This document shows, one piece after another, positions 27,516 through 36,863 of a stretch of DNA of 64,000 bases. The notes beneath the pieces were generated by a model. It was given only the letters and a program-made list of their open reading frames with translations. It had not been told where the DNA came from and did no database searches. This DNA comes from Clostridium sp. UBA4548 (lineage in GTDB: Bacteria > Bacillota > Clostridia > Clostridiales > Clostridiaceae), in the NCBI RefSeq assembly GCF_002387895.1, contig NZ_DGLI01000006.1, positions 1 to 64,000 on the forward strand, given 5' to 3'. The first letter of the stretch is position 1. Each line of letters starts with the position of its first letter. The position numbers were made by a program, and so were the translations under genes.

Positions 27516-29519
27516 ATGGATAATAAAGAATTGAAATATAGCTTTTTTAACCTAGGTAGCAGTAAAGTTTATATGATGTTAATTGCTATATTAATAGGAA
27601 TAATTTTTTACTTTAAACATTTTATAGTTGGTATTATGGCTTTAGTTTTTTATATTGTCCTTGTAGTTTATAATGTAATAACTATAAAGAATAAGAAATC
27701 CGAATTAAAAAAGTTTATTGAATCAGTATCTTCTAAAATGGATATAGCAACAACAAGTACTTTTGTTAAATTACCTTTTCCTTTAATAATGGTTGGTAAT
27801 AAAGGAAATATACTTTGGTATAATCCTAACTTATCTTCAAAGCTTGAGGGAGAGCAAATATTAGGAAAAAACATCAAGGAAGTAATAAAGGAATTTAATA
27901 TAAAGCAGGTAATTGAAGGCAAAAAGGAAGTATATAATAATATCCAAATAAGAGATAGTTTTTATGATATATACATCAATATTATAGATATTGAAATTTC
28001 AAGTGATGAAAACGATAAGATAATATTATTATATTTTTATGATGTTACAGAAAAAGTAAAGCTATTAAAAAATATTAATGAAAATAAAGAAAGTATAATG
28101 CTCATTGAAGTGGACAATTTAGATGATGTTATAAAAAGTTCTACAGAGGGTACAGCTCCACAGTTAGTAGCAGATATTGAAAGAACTATAAACAGTTATG
28201 CTCAAAGCCTAGATGCAATGATTAGAAAATATGCATCTAACAAATATGTACTAACCACTAAAGATAAGCACATTGAGAAAGAAATGGAGAAAAAGTTTGA
28301 AATTTTAGACACCATTAGAGAGATTAATGTGGGAAATAAGTTAGCTGTAACATTAAGTATGGGTATTGGTCGTGGGGGAGAAACTCCTGCACAAAATCAT
28401 GACTTTGCAGTAATTGCTAAAGACTTAGCTTTAGGCCGTGGAGGAGATCAGGTAGTAGTAAAAAGTTTTGAAAAATTGTCCTTCTATGGTGGCAAAACTA
28501 AGGAAGTAGAAAAGAGAACTAAGGTTAGAGCAAGAGTTATAGGTCATGTATTACTTGACCTTATAAATGAAAGTAGTAATATATTTATAATGGGACATAA
28601 AAATCCTGACATAGATTGTCTTGGTTCTGCTATTGGAATGTATAGCATAATTAAATCCTTAAATAAGGAATGTTATGTAGTTTTAGATGGTCCTAACAAT
28701 GCAGTTAAGCAGATGCTGGATATACTTGATGAAGATGAGGATTATGTTGATACCTTTATTAATATTGAAAAAACTAAATTATATAAAAATGAAAAGAGTC
28801 TTCTAATATTAGTGGATGTTCATAATGAGGGGTATGTGCTTTCTATGGATGTGGTTAATTCCTTTGATAAGGTAGTAGTAATAGACCACCATAGAAAAGC
28901 TAAAGATTTTATTCAAGGAACTTTACTTAGCTATATAGAGCCTTATGCATCCTCTACAGCAGAGCTAGTAACTGAAATGATTCAATATATGGTAGAAAAG
29001 CCAAAACTAAGAAAAATTGAAGCTATTGGATTACTGGCTGGTATTTGCGTTGATACTAAGGATTTTTACTTTAAAACTGGTGTAAGAACTTTTGAAGCAG
29101 CAGCATTTTTAAGAAGACTTGGTGCAGATACCATAGATGTGAAAAGAATTTTCACAGATGATTTAAAAGTTTACTTAATGCGTGCTGAAATAATTAAGGC
29201 AGCACAGGTGAAAAATGGAATAGCAGTGGCAAAATGTCCTCCAAATATAGAAGATACTGTATTAACTGCCCAAGCAGCGGATGAATTGCTAAATATTACA
29301 GGTATCCAAGCATCCTTCGTTATTGTTAAAATGGAAGGAGACGCTTATATTAGCGGAAGATCACTTGGTGATATTAATGTGCAGGTAATACTAGAATCCT
29401 TAGGTGGGGGTGGGCATATGACCATGGCTGGTGCAAAGCTTAAATCTATGAGTTTAGATGAAGCTACAGACAGGTTAAATGATGCCATAGATAAATACTT
29501 AAGGGAAGGTGAAAAGTAA
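27516..29519 (+). CDS. gdpP: Cyclic-di-AMP phosphodiesterase GdpP
   Basis: GdpP hydrolyses c-di-AMP to pApA and thereby affects potassium and osmotic balance, cell wall and beta-lactam tolerance. The 667-residue protein has two N-terminal membrane helices, a degenerate PAS domain (about 85-170), a degenerate GGDEF-like domain (about 170-300), a DHH domain with MGHKNPDIDCLGSA and VIDHHRK, and a DHHA1 domain with GGGGHMTMAGA near residue 630. All metal-binding motifs look intact. Its stop codon overlaps the rplI start by one base (TAATG). Confidence 0.94.
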   Translation: MDNKELKYSFFNLGSSKVYMMLIAILIGIIFYFKHFIVGIMALVFYIVLVVYNVITIKNKKSELKKFIESVSSKMDIATTSTFVKLPFPLIMVGNKGNILWYNPNLSSKLEGEQILGKNIKEVIKEFNIKQVIEGKKEVYNNIQIRDSFYDIYINIIDIEISSDENDKIILLYFYDVTEKVKLLKNINENKESIMLIEVDNLDDVIKSSTEGTAPQLVADIERTINSYAQSLDAMIRKYASNKYVLTTKDKHIEKEMEKKFEILDTIREINVGNKLAVTLSMGIGRGGETPAQNHDFAVIAKDLALGRGGDQVVVKSFEKLSFYGGKTKEVEKRTKVRARVIGHVLLDLINESSNIFIMGHKNPDIDCLGSAIGMYSIIKSLNKECYVVLDGPNNAVKQMLDILDEDEDYVDTFINIEKTKLYKNEKSLLILVDVHNEGYVLSMDVVNSFDKVVVIDHHRKAKDFIQGTLLSYIEPYASSTAELVTEMIQYMVEKPKLRKIEAIGLLAGICVDTKDFYFKTGVRTFEAAAFLRRLGADTIDVKRIFTDDLKVYLMRAEIIKAAQVKNGIAVAKCPPNIEDTVLTAQAADELLNITGIQASFVIVKMEGDAYISGRSLGDINVQVILESLGGGGHMTMAGAKLKSMSLDEATDRLNDAIDKYLREGEK

Positions 29520-29959
29520 TGAAAGTTATATTATTACAAGATGTTAAGGGAGTAGGAAAAAAAGGAGAGGTGATTAATGCTTCAGATGGATATGCAAGAA
29601 ACTTTTTATTTCCTAAGAAATTAGCTCAAGAAGCCAATGATGTTAATATGCACATTTTAAATAAAAAGAATGAAGCAGATAGAAAGAAAAAGCTTGCTGA
29701 AATTGAAGCAGCTCAAAAATTAGCTGGAGAACTTAGGGATAAAATTGTTAAGCTTACGGCTAAAGCAGGAGAGAATGGAAGGCTATTTGGAGCCATAACA
29801 AGCAAGGATATTGCTCAGGAACTTAACAAACAACATAATGTAGATATCGATAAAAAGAAAATTGTAATGGACACTATAAAGACTATGGGAACTTTCGATG
29901 TAGAGGTTAAACTATATCCAGAAGTATCTACAAAAATAAAGGTTGTTGTTTCAGAGTAA
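29519..29959 (+). CDS. rplI: 50S ribosomal protein L9
   Basis: L9 is an elongated two-domain protein that binds 23S rRNA and limits frameshifting. The 146-residue product has the N-terminal signature KVILLQDVKGVGKKGEVI and NGYAR-like NASDGYARNFLFPKKLA, then the long connecting helix and C-terminal domain. It is translationally coupled to gdpP through a TAATG junction, the usual Firmicute gdpP-rplI-dnaB order but with lonC inserted before dnaB. Confidence 0.97.
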   Translation: MKVILLQDVKGVGKKGEVINASDGYARNFLFPKKLAQEANDVNMHILNKKNEADRKKKLAEIEAAQKLAGELRDKIVKLTAKAGENGRLFGAITSKDIAQELNKQHNVDIDKKKIVMDTIKTMGTFDVEVKLYPEVSTKIKVVVSE

Positions 29960-29993
29960 TAGTTGCTAATTTTAAGAGCCGAAGGGAGGAAAT

Positions 29994-30024
29994 GCATTAG
30001 GGGGCTTACGGTGCCTTCTAATGC
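29994..30024 (+). promoter_or_regulatory. Hairpin between Shine-Dalgarno and lonC start
   Basis: A 12-bp stem (29994-30005 with 30013-30024, two G-T pairs, 7-base loop) begins 3 bases after a strong AAGGGAGGA (29982-29990) and ends 9 bases before the TTG start at 30034. The SD is 44 bases from the TTG in linear sequence but about 13 if the hairpin is formed. No T tract follows, so it does not look like a terminator. Confidence 0.55.
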
Positions 30025-30033
30025 GACTTAATT

Positions 30034-31929
30034 TTGAGATTACAATCTATTAATGAATTTAATACCTTTGATTTTGATAAAACAATATCTGTAGACATGC
30101 AAGTAGAAGTAATGTTTGAACTTATGCATAAGGTACTAGACGAAGGAACAATAAAGGCTAGGGTGGTTAAGTATAAGCTACAAAAGTATATTAATAGCAA
30201 AGATATTTATAAAAAACTATATGCCTTAAACAAAATTGTTACTAATGGCAAAGGAATAGAAATAACTCCTAACAGTAGCAATGCATTAGAGGTTTTAGAA
30301 GCAACAAGTAAAGCTTTAAGTGATTTGGTAGCTAAAAGATATGTTCAAAACAAAATCGAAACTCAAGTAGAACAGTACTTAATTGAAAAGCAAGATAAGT
30401 ATGTAGAGGAACTAAGATTAGGCATCCTTAAAAAACAAAAGGGACCAGAGAATGCAAAAACATTAAAAAAATATGCGGAGTTAGAAGTTTTAGATTCTAA
30501 AAAACTTACAAAAAACATCATGTCCATGCTAAGACCTGAAGGTTTTTCAGAAATTGTTGGACAAGATAGGGCTATAAAATCTTTAATTTCAAAAATGTCT
30601 TCTCCATACCCACAACATATTATTTTATATGGACCTCCTGGGGTAGGGAAAACTAGTGCAGCAAGACTTGCATTAGAAGAAGCTAGAAAGCTAAAATATA
30701 CTCCTTATGATAAGGAAGCTAAGTTTGTGGAAGTGGATGGGACAACCTTAAGATGGGATCCAAGAGAAATCGCAAATCCACTTTTAGGCTCAGTGCATGA
30801 CCCTATTTATCAAGGAAGTAAAAGAGATTTAGCTGAAACAGGAATACCAGAACCAAAGCCAGGTCTCGTTACAGAAGCCCATGGTGGAGTATTATTTATA
30901 GATGAAATTGGAGAGTTAGATTCAACACTTCAAAACAAGCTATTAAAGGTTTTAGAAGATAAGAGAGTAGAGTTTTCATCTTCTTACTATGATCCAGATG
31001 ATGAGAATACTCCTCAATATATAAAGTTTTTATTTGATAAGGGAGCTCCAGCGGATTTTGTTCTTATAGGGGCAACCACTAGAGAACCTGGAGAAATAAA
31101 TCCAGCCTTAAGATCAAGATGTACTGAAGTATATTTTGAGCCACTTTCAACTAAAGATATAGAAAATATTGTATTAAATGCTGCTAAAAAGTTAAACCTT
31201 AAGCTAGAGGATGGTATTGCTAAAGAAATAAGCAGATATACCATAGAAGGAAGAAAGGCAGTCAATTTATTAGCCGATGTATATGGATATGTTTTATATA
31301 ATAAAGGCTATAATGAAGATAAGGATACTCTTATAACTTTTGAGGATTTAAATGAAGTTATCTCAATAAGTAGGATGAAGCCTTATGAAGAGACAAATAA
31401 CAATAGTGAAAAAGAAGTTGGACAAATATATGGACTTGGGGTTGCAGGATTTTTAGGCTCTACTTTAGAGATAGAAGCCGTAGTGTTTGAAGCTAAGGAA
31501 AAGGGAGCAGGAACTGTAAGGTTTAATGAGACTGCTGGATCTATGGCAAAAGACTCTGTATTTAATGCAGCTTCAGTTATAAGAAAAATAACAAATAAGG
31601 ATATTAAGGATTATGATATACATGTAAATATTGTAGGTGGTGGAAAAATTGATGGACCTTCAGCAGGAGCTGCCATAACGGTATGTATAATCAGTGCACT
31701 ACTTAATAAACCTATAAGACAAGATATTGCAGTAACAGGGGAAGTATCTTTAAGAGGTAAGGTTAAACCAGTAGGAGGAATCTTCGAAAAAGTCTATGGT
31801 GCTAGAAGAAAAGGTATAAAAACCGTTGTTGTACCAAAAGACAATGAGAAGGAAGTTCCAGTTGGTCTTGAAGATATAGAAGTTCAGGTAGTATCAACTA
31901 TCGAGGAATTATTAGATATAGTGTTTTAA
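30034..31929 (+). CDS. lonC: ATP-dependent protease LonC (Lon family, spore-former type)
   Basis: This 631-residue AAA+ Lon-family protease has an N-terminal helical region of about 170 residues, Walker A GPPGVGKT near residue 200, Walker B VLFIDEIGELD, and a C-terminal serine protease domain. The catalytic dyad is Ser543 (GPSAGAA) and Lys586, 43 residues apart as in E. coli Lon. Length and layout fit the Lon branch restricted to endospore formers (TIGR02903). An in-frame stop at 30019 excludes an earlier start. TTG 30034 has no adjacent ribosome site, and the first in-frame ATG is codon 22. Confidence 0.88.
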   Translation: MRLQSINEFNTFDFDKTISVDMQVEVMFELMHKVLDEGTIKARVVKYKLQKYINSKDIYKKLYALNKIVTNGKGIEITPNSSNALEVLEATSKALSDLVAKRYVQNKIETQVEQYLIEKQDKYVEELRLGILKKQKGPENAKTLKKYAELEVLDSKKLTKNIMSMLRPEGFSEIVGQDRAIKSLISKMSSPYPQHIILYGPPGVGKTSAARLALEEARKLKYTPYDKEAKFVEVDGTTLRWDPREIANPLLGSVHDPIYQGSKRDLAETGIPEPKPGLVTEAHGGVLFIDEIGELDSTLQNKLLKVLEDKRVEFSSSYYDPDDENTPQYIKFLFDKGAPADFVLIGATTREPGEINPALRSRCTEVYFEPLSTKDIENIVLNAAKKLNLKLEDGIAKEISRYTIEGRKAVNLLADVYGYVLYNKGYNEDKDTLITFEDLNEVISISRMKPYEETNNNSEKEVGQIYGLGVAGFLGSTLEIEAVVFEAKEKGAGTVRFNETAGSMAKDSVFNAASVIRKITNKDIKDYDIHVNIVGGGKIDGPSAGAAITVCIISALLNKPIRQDIAVTGEVSLRGKVKPVGGIFEKVYGARRKGIKTVVVPKDNEKEVPVGLEDIEVQVVSTIEELLDIVF

Positions 31930-31949
31930 AATATATTTTATAAATTTTA

Positions 31950-31985
31950 AACCCTGCTATAATTATATGGCAGGGTTATAATTTA
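31950..31985 (+). terminator. Possible terminator of lonC
   Basis: Stem AACCCTGC / GCAGGGTT with a 12-base loop, followed by ATAATTTATAATT. The T tract is weak. Confidence 0.5.
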
Positions 31986-32061
31986 TAATTAATTAGATTT
32001 TAATACTTTAATGTAGAAATACTTTGCAATTTATTCATATTACTAGAAGGGAGATGATTAC

Positions 32062-33393
32062 ATGGAAGAAACTATTAGAAGTATGCCTCAAAATCTGGAT
32101 GCAGAACAATCAGTGCTTGGGTCTATGCTTATAGATAAAACAGCTATTGCTCAAGCAGTAGAGGTGTTAAATGCAGAAGATTTTTATAGAGATACCCATA
32201 AGGTGATTTTTAGTGCTATAAGAGAGCTGTATCAAAAGGATACACCAGTAGATATGATAACCTTACTGGATTATTTACGGTCTACAGAGAAGCTGGAGGA
32301 AGCCGGAGGAATAACTTACATAACAGAAATAAGTAGTTCTGTACCAACTACAGCTAACATAAGTTCTTACATACAAATAGTGGAAGATAAATCTACCTTA
32401 AGAAAACTTATAAGAACTTCTACAGAAATAATAGAGCAGAGTTACAATAAACAAGATAATGTTGAAGCAGTAATGGATCTAGCAGAAAAAAAAATCTTTG
32501 GTCTTTCTCAAACGAAAAATTCAAGTGATTTCGAGCCAATGAATGTAGTGCTAGAAAGAGGATTTTTAGAGATTGAGAGAATGTTCAATAATAAAGGGGA
32601 TACTACTGGAGTACCAAGTGGATTCAAGGATCTTGATGATAAAACTTCCGGTTTTCAAAGCGGAGACATGGTACTTATTGCAGCAAGACCTTCTATGGGG
32701 AAAACTACCTTTGTTCTTAACTTAGCTCAACATGCAGCACTTAGAGCAGGAAAAAAGATAGCTATCTTTTCTCTAGAGATGAGTAAAGAGCAGCTTGCCT
32801 ATAAACTCTTGTGTGCAGAAGCTAATGTAGATATGTTAAGGCTTAGAACAGGTAATCTTGAAGATAAGGATTGGGAAAATATTGCAAGAGCTTCAGGTCC
32901 ACTTGCAGCTGCTAAAATTTTCATAGATGATACTGCAGGTATTTCAGTAATGGAAATGCGTTCAAAGTGTAGAAGATTAAAGCTTGAACATGGTATAGAT
33001 ATGATAATTATTGATTATCTTCAGCTTATGAGTGGAAGTAACCCAGATAATAGACAACAAGAGGTTTCTGAAATATCAAGAAGTATTAAAGCTATAGCAA
33101 AGGAAATGAAGTGCCCAGTAATTGCACTATCACAGCTTTCACGTGCACCAGAGCAAAGGGCGGATCATAGACCAATGTTATCTGACTTAAGAGAGTCTGG
33201 ATCTATTGAGCAGGATGCTGACTTAGTTATGTTTTTATATAGAGATGAGTACTATAATAAGGAAACAGAAGAAAAAAACGTGGCTGAGTGTATAATTGCA
33301 AAACAAAGAAACGGTCCAGTTGGAACAGTGAGGCTTGCATGGCTTGGTCAATACAGTAAGTTTGGAAATCTTGATGTGGTACATCAACAATAG
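32062..33393 (+). CDS. dnaB: Replicative DNA helicase DnaB
   Basis: This hexameric 5'-3' helicase (called DnaC in B. subtilis) unwinds DNA at the fork. The 443-residue protein has the N-terminal DnaG-interacting domain (MPQNLDAEQSVLGSML), the RecA-like domain with Walker A ARPSMGKTT, Walker B IIIDYLQLM and the DRESG block LSDLRESGSIEQDAD. Its loader is presumably the dnaI/dnaD pair at 41-43 kb. Confidence 0.97.
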   Translation: MEETIRSMPQNLDAEQSVLGSMLIDKTAIAQAVEVLNAEDFYRDTHKVIFSAIRELYQKDTPVDMITLLDYLRSTEKLEEAGGITYITEISSSVPTTANISSYIQIVEDKSTLRKLIRTSTEIIEQSYNKQDNVEAVMDLAEKKIFGLSQTKNSSDFEPMNVVLERGFLEIERMFNNKGDTTGVPSGFKDLDDKTSGFQSGDMVLIAARPSMGKTTFVLNLAQHAALRAGKKIAIFSLEMSKEQLAYKLLCAEANVDMLRLRTGNLEDKDWENIARASGPLAAAKIFIDDTAGISVMEMRSKCRRLKLEHGIDMIIIDYLQLMSGSNPDNRQQEVSEISRSIKAIAKEMKCPVIALSQLSRAPEQRADHRPMLSDLRESGSIEQDADLVMFLYRDEYYNKETEEKNVAECIIAKQRNGPVGTVRLAWLGQYSKFGNLDVVHQQ

Positions 33394-33533
33394 ATTTTTT
33401 GTATGGCTTGAAGTCATCTTAATATAGGAATTAAGTTTATTAGTAACTTTATTAATCTTAAATTAAAAGTAATATAAAGATGCAAATTAACATAAGGATA
33501 TATATATAGTTTGATAAGTGAGGTGTTATCCTT

Positions 33534-33932
33534 ATGTTATGTACTAAGTGTAACTTTATTAATGACAGTGGTGCACTTACATGTTCTAATTGTGGTCATA
33601 ACCTTTTGGAGGAAGATGGACCTAATGAAATTAACTCCAGAGCTCAAGAGGTAAAAAAAGAGGAAAATAATACAGTAGATTCATCAGAAAAAGAAGATGT
33701 AAGTAATAAAAAATGGTCTGTAGTATTAATTTTATGTATCCTTTTAGGCTTAATTGGATTTCATAGGTTTTATGTAGGAAAAGGTGGCACTGCAATTCTA
33801 ATGCTGTTAACCCTTGGTGGGTTTGGAATTTGGACTTTGGTCGATTTAGTGATTATATCCTTAAGTGAGTTTACAGACGAAGATGGAAGAAAAATAAAGA
33901 GAAGTAAAAATTCTATTGAAGAGGCAGCATAG
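33534..33932 (+). CDS. Zinc-ribbon TM2 domain protein
   Basis: The 132-residue protein has an N-terminal zinc ribbon (CTKC near residues 3-6 and CSNC near 18-21), an acidic linker and a C-terminal TM2 domain of two membrane helices joined by the conserved GFHRFYVGK turn. TM2 proteins are widespread and uncharacterised in bacteria. GAGGTG lies upstream of ATG 33534. It is monocistronic, with a terminator immediately behind. Confidence 0.88.
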   Translation: MLCTKCNFINDSGALTCSNCGHNLLEEDGPNEINSRAQEVKKEENNTVDSSEKEDVSNKKWSVVLILCILLGLIGFHRFYVGKGGTAILMLLTLGGFGIWTLVDLVIISLSEFTDEDGRKIKRSKNSIEEAA

Positions 33933-33966
33933 AAAGATGTGATTTTTAGTCACATCTTTTTCTCGA
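33933..33966 (+). terminator. Terminator of TM2 gene
   Basis: Perfect 10-bp stem AAAGATGTGA / TCACATCTTT, 7-base loop, then TTTTCTC. Confidence 0.88.
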
Positions 33967-34186
33967 TTATTATTGTATATTTTTTTTGAATTTGATAATA
34001 TTCATTTATGTGATTATGTTTAAAAATATTTTATAATATGATTCTTTAAATTTTGTACTATTAATAGAAAGGGTAATAAAATCTTATTTACTATTTATTG
34101 TACAAATGAATAAATATATTATAATTATAGGTATATGGTAATAATAGCACATAGACTCATTAAATCCAGGTTTGAGGAGAGATTAC

Positions 34187-35146
34187 ATGGTATATAAAAA
34201 AATAGTAGATTTCAATAAAAATGATAAGATAGAGGGGTATTTCTTAGTAAAGACTGTAGATTGTAAGGTAACAAATAATAGTAGTACAAATAAGTATTTA
34301 GACTTTAATCTTACAGATTCTACTGGAGAAATAAATGCAAAGCTTTGGGAGTGGAGCAGTGAACTTGAACAAATGTTTAAGGATAACATGGTAGTGAAGG
34401 TTAGAGGAGTGGCCAATGAATATAGAGGTAAACTGCAGTTAAAAATTGAAAAAATAAGAAATATAACCTCTGAGGATAAAATTAATATTGATGATTTCGT
34501 GCTGTCAGCACCCTATAAATCAGAAGATATGTTTGATACTATATTAGAGTTTATAGAGAAGATAGAAAATAAAGATATAAGAGGCATTGTAGAAAATATA
34601 ATTTTACAATGTAGTAATAAGATGATGCATTATCCTGCAGCGAAATCCAACCACCATGCCATAAGGGGAGGACTTTTATATCATACAACTACTATGCTCA
34701 AAGCAGGGGAAAAACTTTTAGAAATTTATACTCATTTAAATAAAGATCTTTTATATGCTGGAATTATTCTACACGATATTGCAAAAATTTATGAAATGGA
34801 CTCTAGTGAATTAGGTATAGTTTCTCAATATACTACAGAAGGGCAGCTTTTAGGACATATAATTCTTGGAATTAACCTAATAGATAGAGCTGGTAAAGAG
34901 TTAGAGGCAGATAATGAAGTTATAATGTTGCTTCAACATATGATTCTATCCCACCATTACGAACCTGAGTATGGAAGTCCTAAAAAGCCTATGATTCCCG
35001 AAGCTGAAATGCTTCATTATTTAGATATATTAGATGCTAGAATGTATGATATGCAAAAAGCCCTACATGATGTAGATGAAGGAGATTTCTCAGAGAAAAT
35101 TTATAGCTTAGAAAATATAACATTATATAAGTCTAAGGTTAAATAA
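34187..35146 (+). CDS. yhaM: YhaM-like 3'-5' exoribonuclease
   Basis: The 319-residue protein has an N-terminal OB-fold nucleic-acid-binding domain (FNLTDSTGEINAKLWEW) and a C-terminal HD domain (HHAIRGGLLYHTTTML, then GIILHDIAKI and HMILSHHYEPEYGSP), the layout of B. subtilis YhaM/Cbf1. YhaM trims RNA, and possibly DNA, from the 3' end. ATG 34187 with GAGGAG 7 bases upstream is preferred to the TTG at 34172. It is flanked by terminators and so single. Confidence 0.9.
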   Translation: MVYKKIVDFNKNDKIEGYFLVKTVDCKVTNNSSTNKYLDFNLTDSTGEINAKLWEWSSELEQMFKDNMVVKVRGVANEYRGKLQLKIEKIRNITSEDKINIDDFVLSAPYKSEDMFDTILEFIEKIENKDIRGIVENIILQCSNKMMHYPAAKSNHHAIRGGLLYHTTTMLKAGEKLLEIYTHLNKDLLYAGIILHDIAKIYEMDSSELGIVSQYTTEGQLLGHIILGINLIDRAGKELEADNEVIMLLQHMILSHHYEPEYGSPKKPMIPEAEMLHYLDILDARMYDMQKALHDVDEGDFSEKIYSLENITLYKSKVK

Positions 35147-35148
35147 AG

Positions 35149-35196
35149 AACACCGTTTAAATTGCTTTTAAAGACAGTTTAAACGGTGTTTTCTGA
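35149..35196 (+). terminator. Terminator of yhaM
   Basis: Perfect 13-bp stem AACACCGTTTAAA / TTTAAACGGTGTT with a 16-base loop, then TTCTG, directly after the stop codon. Confidence 0.8.
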
Positions 35197-35424
35197 TTTA
35201 ATAGATAAGCTATTAATAAGAAATTTATTGTGAATAATTCATATATAAAAAAATCACCTTTAGAATTGTCTACAAATTTAGCATAAATCTACGGAAGTAA
35301 GTAAAAAATTTAAATAATAACAGGAATTTTTTTACGAATTATTTAATTGTATTAAATATAAATATTCGTGTTTTCATTGACTAAAGTAAGTGAATTTTGA
35401 TAATATAATTATGGGGTGATAATA

Positions 35425-36804
35425 ATGAATAACTTATATGATATTATAATCGTTGGCGCAGGCGCTAGTGGAATATTTTCAGCTTATGAGCTTACAGTTT
35501 TAAATTCTAAGGCAAAGGTTTTGATGATTGAAAAAGGAAATAGCTTAGAAAAGAGAAGATGCCCTATTAATGGAAAGACTATAAAAAGCTGTATCCATTG
35601 CAAATATTGCAATATAATGAATGGATATGGAGGAGCAGGAAGTCTTTCAGATGGAAAATATAATATTACAAACAATTTCGGTGGAGATTTATATAAATAT
35701 ATTGGTAAGGAAGAAGCTTTAGATTTAATGTATTATGTAGATAAAGTTCTTTGTGACAATGGTGGAAGTGATGCAAAACTATATTCTACAGCTAATAGTA
35801 TGTTAAAAACTAAGGCGCTTCAACATGATTTGCATTTATTAGATGCTAAGGTAAGACACCTTGGTACAGACAGAAATCTTAAGATATTAGGAAATATGTA
35901 TAATCATTTAAAAGAAAAAATAGATATGATTTTCAATACAGAAGTTAAAGATATTTGTAAGGATGGAGAAGATTTCATAGTTGCTACTGATAATGGAGAG
36001 TATAAATGCAAAGACTTAATAGTAGCAAGCGGACGTTCAGGTTCTAAATGGATATCTAAGGTTTGTGAGAAATTAGGAATAGAAACTAGAAGTAATAGAG
36101 TTGATATTGGGGTTAGAGTTGAACTTCCAGCAGCAGTGTTTGAACACATAACTTCAGAGGTCTACGAGAGTAAAGTAGTTTATAGAACTAAGAAGTATGG
36201 AGATTTAGTTAGAACTTTCTGCATGAATCCTCATGGAGAGGTAGTAAATGAGAATACTAATGGAATAGTAACAGTAAATGGTCATAGCTATTCAAATCCA
36301 GAACTTCATACAGAAAATACAAACTTTGCACTGTTAGTTTCTAATAACTTTACTGAGCCTTTTAAAAACAGTAATGAATATGGAGAGTCTATCGCAAGAC
36401 TTAGTAATATGCTGGGTGGAGGAGTATTAGTTCAAAGATTTGGCGATTTGGTTAAAGGAAGAAGAACTAATGAACATAGGCTTAGCAAGAGCTTTACAAA
36501 TCCAACTTTAAAGGCTACACCAGGAGATTTGAGCTTAGTAATTCCTAAACGCCAATTAGATGCTATAATAGAGATGATTTATGCTCTAGATAATATTGCA
36601 CCAGGTAGTGCTAATGAAGATACTCTTTTATATGGTGTTGAAGTTAAGTTCTACAACTCAAATGTGGAAGTAGATAATAATTTAGAGACAAAAATAAAGG
36701 GTTTATACGTTCTTGGTGATGGATCAGGAGTAACTCACTCTTTGTCACAAGCTTCAGCTAGTGGAGTGTATGTGGCTAGAATTTTAGGCAAAAAGTATAA
36801 TTAG
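35425..36804 (+). CDS. FAD-dependent dehydrogenase (COG2509)
   Basis: This 459-residue flavoprotein of the uncharacterised COG2509 group has an N-terminal FAD-binding motif (IIVGAGASGIFSAYEL), a C-terminal FAD block (GLYVLGDGSGVTHSLSQASASG) and GGAGSLSDGKYN. A cysteine cluster C-x9-C-x2-C-x2-C near residues 48-66 suggests a redox disulfide or iron-sulfur site. ATG 35425 follows GGGGTG; the frame opens at GTG 35416, inside that site. It precedes purA by 59 bases and may share its transcript. The substrate is unknown. Confidence 0.85.
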   Translation: MNNLYDIIIVGAGASGIFSAYELTVLNSKAKVLMIEKGNSLEKRRCPINGKTIKSCIHCKYCNIMNGYGGAGSLSDGKYNITNNFGGDLYKYIGKEEALDLMYYVDKVLCDNGGSDAKLYSTANSMLKTKALQHDLHLLDAKVRHLGTDRNLKILGNMYNHLKEKIDMIFNTEVKDICKDGEDFIVATDNGEYKCKDLIVASGRSGSKWISKVCEKLGIETRSNRVDIGVRVELPAAVFEHITSEVYESKVVYRTKKYGDLVRTFCMNPHGEVVNENTNGIVTVNGHSYSNPELHTENTNFALLVSNNFTEPFKNSNEYGESIARLSNMLGGGVLVQRFGDLVKGRRTNEHRLSKSFTNPTLKATPGDLSLVIPKRQLDAIIEMIYALDNIAPGSANEDTLLYGVEVKFYNSNVEVDNNLETKIKGLYVLGDGSGVTHSLSQASASGVYVARILGKKYN

Positions 36805-36863
36805 TTTTTACCATTAATTTGTTTAATAATATATGATTTAGTAAAAGAAAGAGAGGAATTTTT

